DNA from: Promethearchaeota archaeon | GTDB lineage: Archaea; Asgardarchaeota; Lokiarchaeia; Sigyniarchaeales; SOKP01 | Length of the DNA: 6,313 nt | Direction of reading: 5' to 3' | Assembly: GCA_030612905.1 (NCBI GenBank) | Contig: JAUWNA010000128.1 | Coordinates: 1-6,313 of the forward strand | Shown here: one piece after another, positions 5,382 through 6,313 of the stretch | Position numbering within the stretch: the stretch's first letter is position 1 | How the letters are laid out: each line of letters starts with the position of its first letter | Made by a program: the position numbers and the translations under genes | The notes under the pieces: model-generated | What the model was told of the DNA's origin: nothing | Database searches by the model: none | What the model saw: only the letters and a program-made list of their open reading frames with translations

Positions 5382-6313
5382 ATGAGTAGTTGGAAGGATC
5401 TTTATTCTGAAGTTAAACAGCGTAAAATGGAAGCGCTTGATAAAAAAGACGTTGTAAAAGCAGTCGAGAAGCACGGCAGAATACTCGCGGTTGAAGGTCG
5501 CTATGAAAAACCTAAAAAAGTAATAGACCATATGTATGCGGCAAAACATATAACTATTAAACCTACTGATATCATGAAGTATAATTTAAGTGATTACGAT
5601 GTCGTGTTGATAGGATGTCCAGGAGATAAAATCCCACATTCGGCTTTCCCTAAAATTAGTGAATATGTTTCGCTAAAAGGAGGGTGGATAATAACAACAG
5701 ACTGGGCTATAAAACATATTGTGGAACCAATATTCCCGGGTTATATCCGATGGAACAGAGAAAGAACTGCCGACGCTGTTGTTGCGTGTCAAATTCTTGA
5801 ACCAAATCACCCTTTCTTAGATGGTGTAATAAGTGAAATACAACAAGCAAAATGGCAAAAAGGATCGTCAAAAAACACTAAAAAAACCGAATTTAAGTGG
5901 TGGCTTGAAAATAGATCTTTTCCAATTCAAGTTCTTAATCCCTCCGTACGAGTATTAATCTCTTCTTTGCGAATTCAGCAAAAATGGGGCGAAGCTCCCG
6001 TTTTATGTTATTTTGATCATGGTAAAACTGGAGGTCGCGTTATTCATTTAATTTCTCATACTCATCTACAAAAAGGCGGGGCAAAAGGTAAATACGCGTC
6101 AGCCTTAATATTAACAAATATTTTAGACGAGAAAGTTTCTTTAAAGATGGGACTATCTAAAAAACCTGCTCAAGGTTACGTTTCAAACTGGGAACAACCT
6201 CAACCTTATTCTCAGCATCAACAAACGGTTATACCCTCTCAAGACAGTTCGTTTTTAACCCCTTCTAGTGCAAATACGGGGCTAACAGGGACTTCGCAAA
6301 TAGTTGAAGTAGA
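5382..6313 (+). CDS. ThuA / class I glutamine amidotransferase-like protein with low-complexity tail (3' end missing)
   Basis: I translated this by hand from the ATG at 5382: 310 complete residues and no stop before the window edge. After a charged helical N-terminus (1-45) comes a Rossmann-like region: strand D71-Y-D-V-V-L-I-G-C-P-G81, a helix, then L98-K-G-G-W-I-I-T-T-D107. The segment around 205-230 has G-E-A-P-V-L-x-Y-F, then G217-G-R-V-I-H-L-I-S-H-T-H228, resembling the closing strand of ThuA-like/amidotransferase-like folds, where such proteins read G-R-V-x-x-x-x-x-G-H. The amidotransferase triad Cys is not evident: C79 is in the first strand loop, not a nucleophile elbow. Activity is therefore doubtful and a binding or structural role is as likely. 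Residues 262-306 are rich in Gln, Pro, Ser and Thr and look disordered, suggesting a linker to a further domain past the window. I do not recognise a specific function. The gene is divergent from pepD with a 99-bp gap. Confidence 0.6.
   Translation, partial: MSSWKDLYSEVKQRKMEALDKKDVVKAVEKHGRILAVEGRYEKPKKVIDHMYAAKHITIKPTDIMKYNLSDYDVVLIGCPGDKIPHSAFPKISEYVSLKGGWIITTDWAIKHIVEPIFPGYIRWNRERTADAVVACQILEPNHPFLDGVISEIQQAKWQKGSSKNTKKTEFKWWLENRSFPIQVLNPSVRVLISSLRIQQKWGEAPVLCYFDHGKTGGRVIHLISHTHLQKGGAKGKYASALILTNILDEKVSLKMGLSKKPAQGYVSNWEQPQPYSQHQQTVIPSQDSSFLTPSSANTGLTGTSQIVEV

Noticed and set aside
1..6313. A defence island, CRISPR array, transposon or toxin-antitoxin system.
   Set aside because: No regularly spaced repeats, transposase motifs, terminal inverted repeats or paired small overlapping genes were found on either strand.

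Overview
The window most likely comes from an archaeon of the Asgard group (Lokiarchaeia-like). This is inferred from gene content; there is no rRNA or other taxonomic marker. The pointers are an Rpc34/TFE-beta-type transcription factor with a C-terminal iron-sulfur cysteine motif, a RadA/RadB-type recombinase, the archaeal pterin pyrophosphokinase MptE, and a small membrane protein resembling the membrane part of eukaryotic Ost3/Ost6 (TUSC3/MagT1). Beside these sit two genes of bacterial type, gcvH and pepD. The DNA is AT-rich (about 25% GC counted inside the recombinase gene). Promoters look archaeal (TATA-type, mostly with no leader or a very short one), and gene ends carry T-runs rather than strong hairpins.

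Layout: (1) 1-561, minus: TFE-beta/Rpc34-like gene with an N-terminal zinc finger, 3' end cut by the window edge. (2) 562-763: AT-rich divergent promoter region with a 16-bp palindromic TATA element. (3) 764-1561, plus: RadA/RadB-family ATPase. (4) 1565-2404, minus: mptE, tail to tail with the recombinase, only 3 bp between stop codons. (5) 2405-2538: divergent promoter region. (6) 2539-2940, plus: gcvH, clearly richer in GC than its neighbour, with an insertion before the lipoyl-lysine hairpin. (7) 2941-3159: T-rich terminator and otherwise nothing convincing. (8) 3160-3690, minus: Ost3/Ost6-like three-helix membrane protein. (9) 3777-5282, minus: PepD-type M20 aminoacyl-histidine dipeptidase. 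(10) 5382-6313, plus: a ThuA/class I glutamine amidotransferase-like protein of unknown role, with a Gln/Pro/Ser/Thr-rich tail, cut by the window edge.

These are mostly single-gene transcription units rather than one operon. The only clear metabolic link is mptE beside gcvH: MptE helps make the tetrahydropterin one-carbon carrier, and the lipoylated H protein carries the aminomethyl group that T protein passes to such a carrier. The most eukaryote-like features are the Rpc34/TFE-beta gene and the Ost3/Ost6-like gene. I see no CRISPR array, transposon, tRNA, rRNA, toxin-antitoxin pair or defence island.
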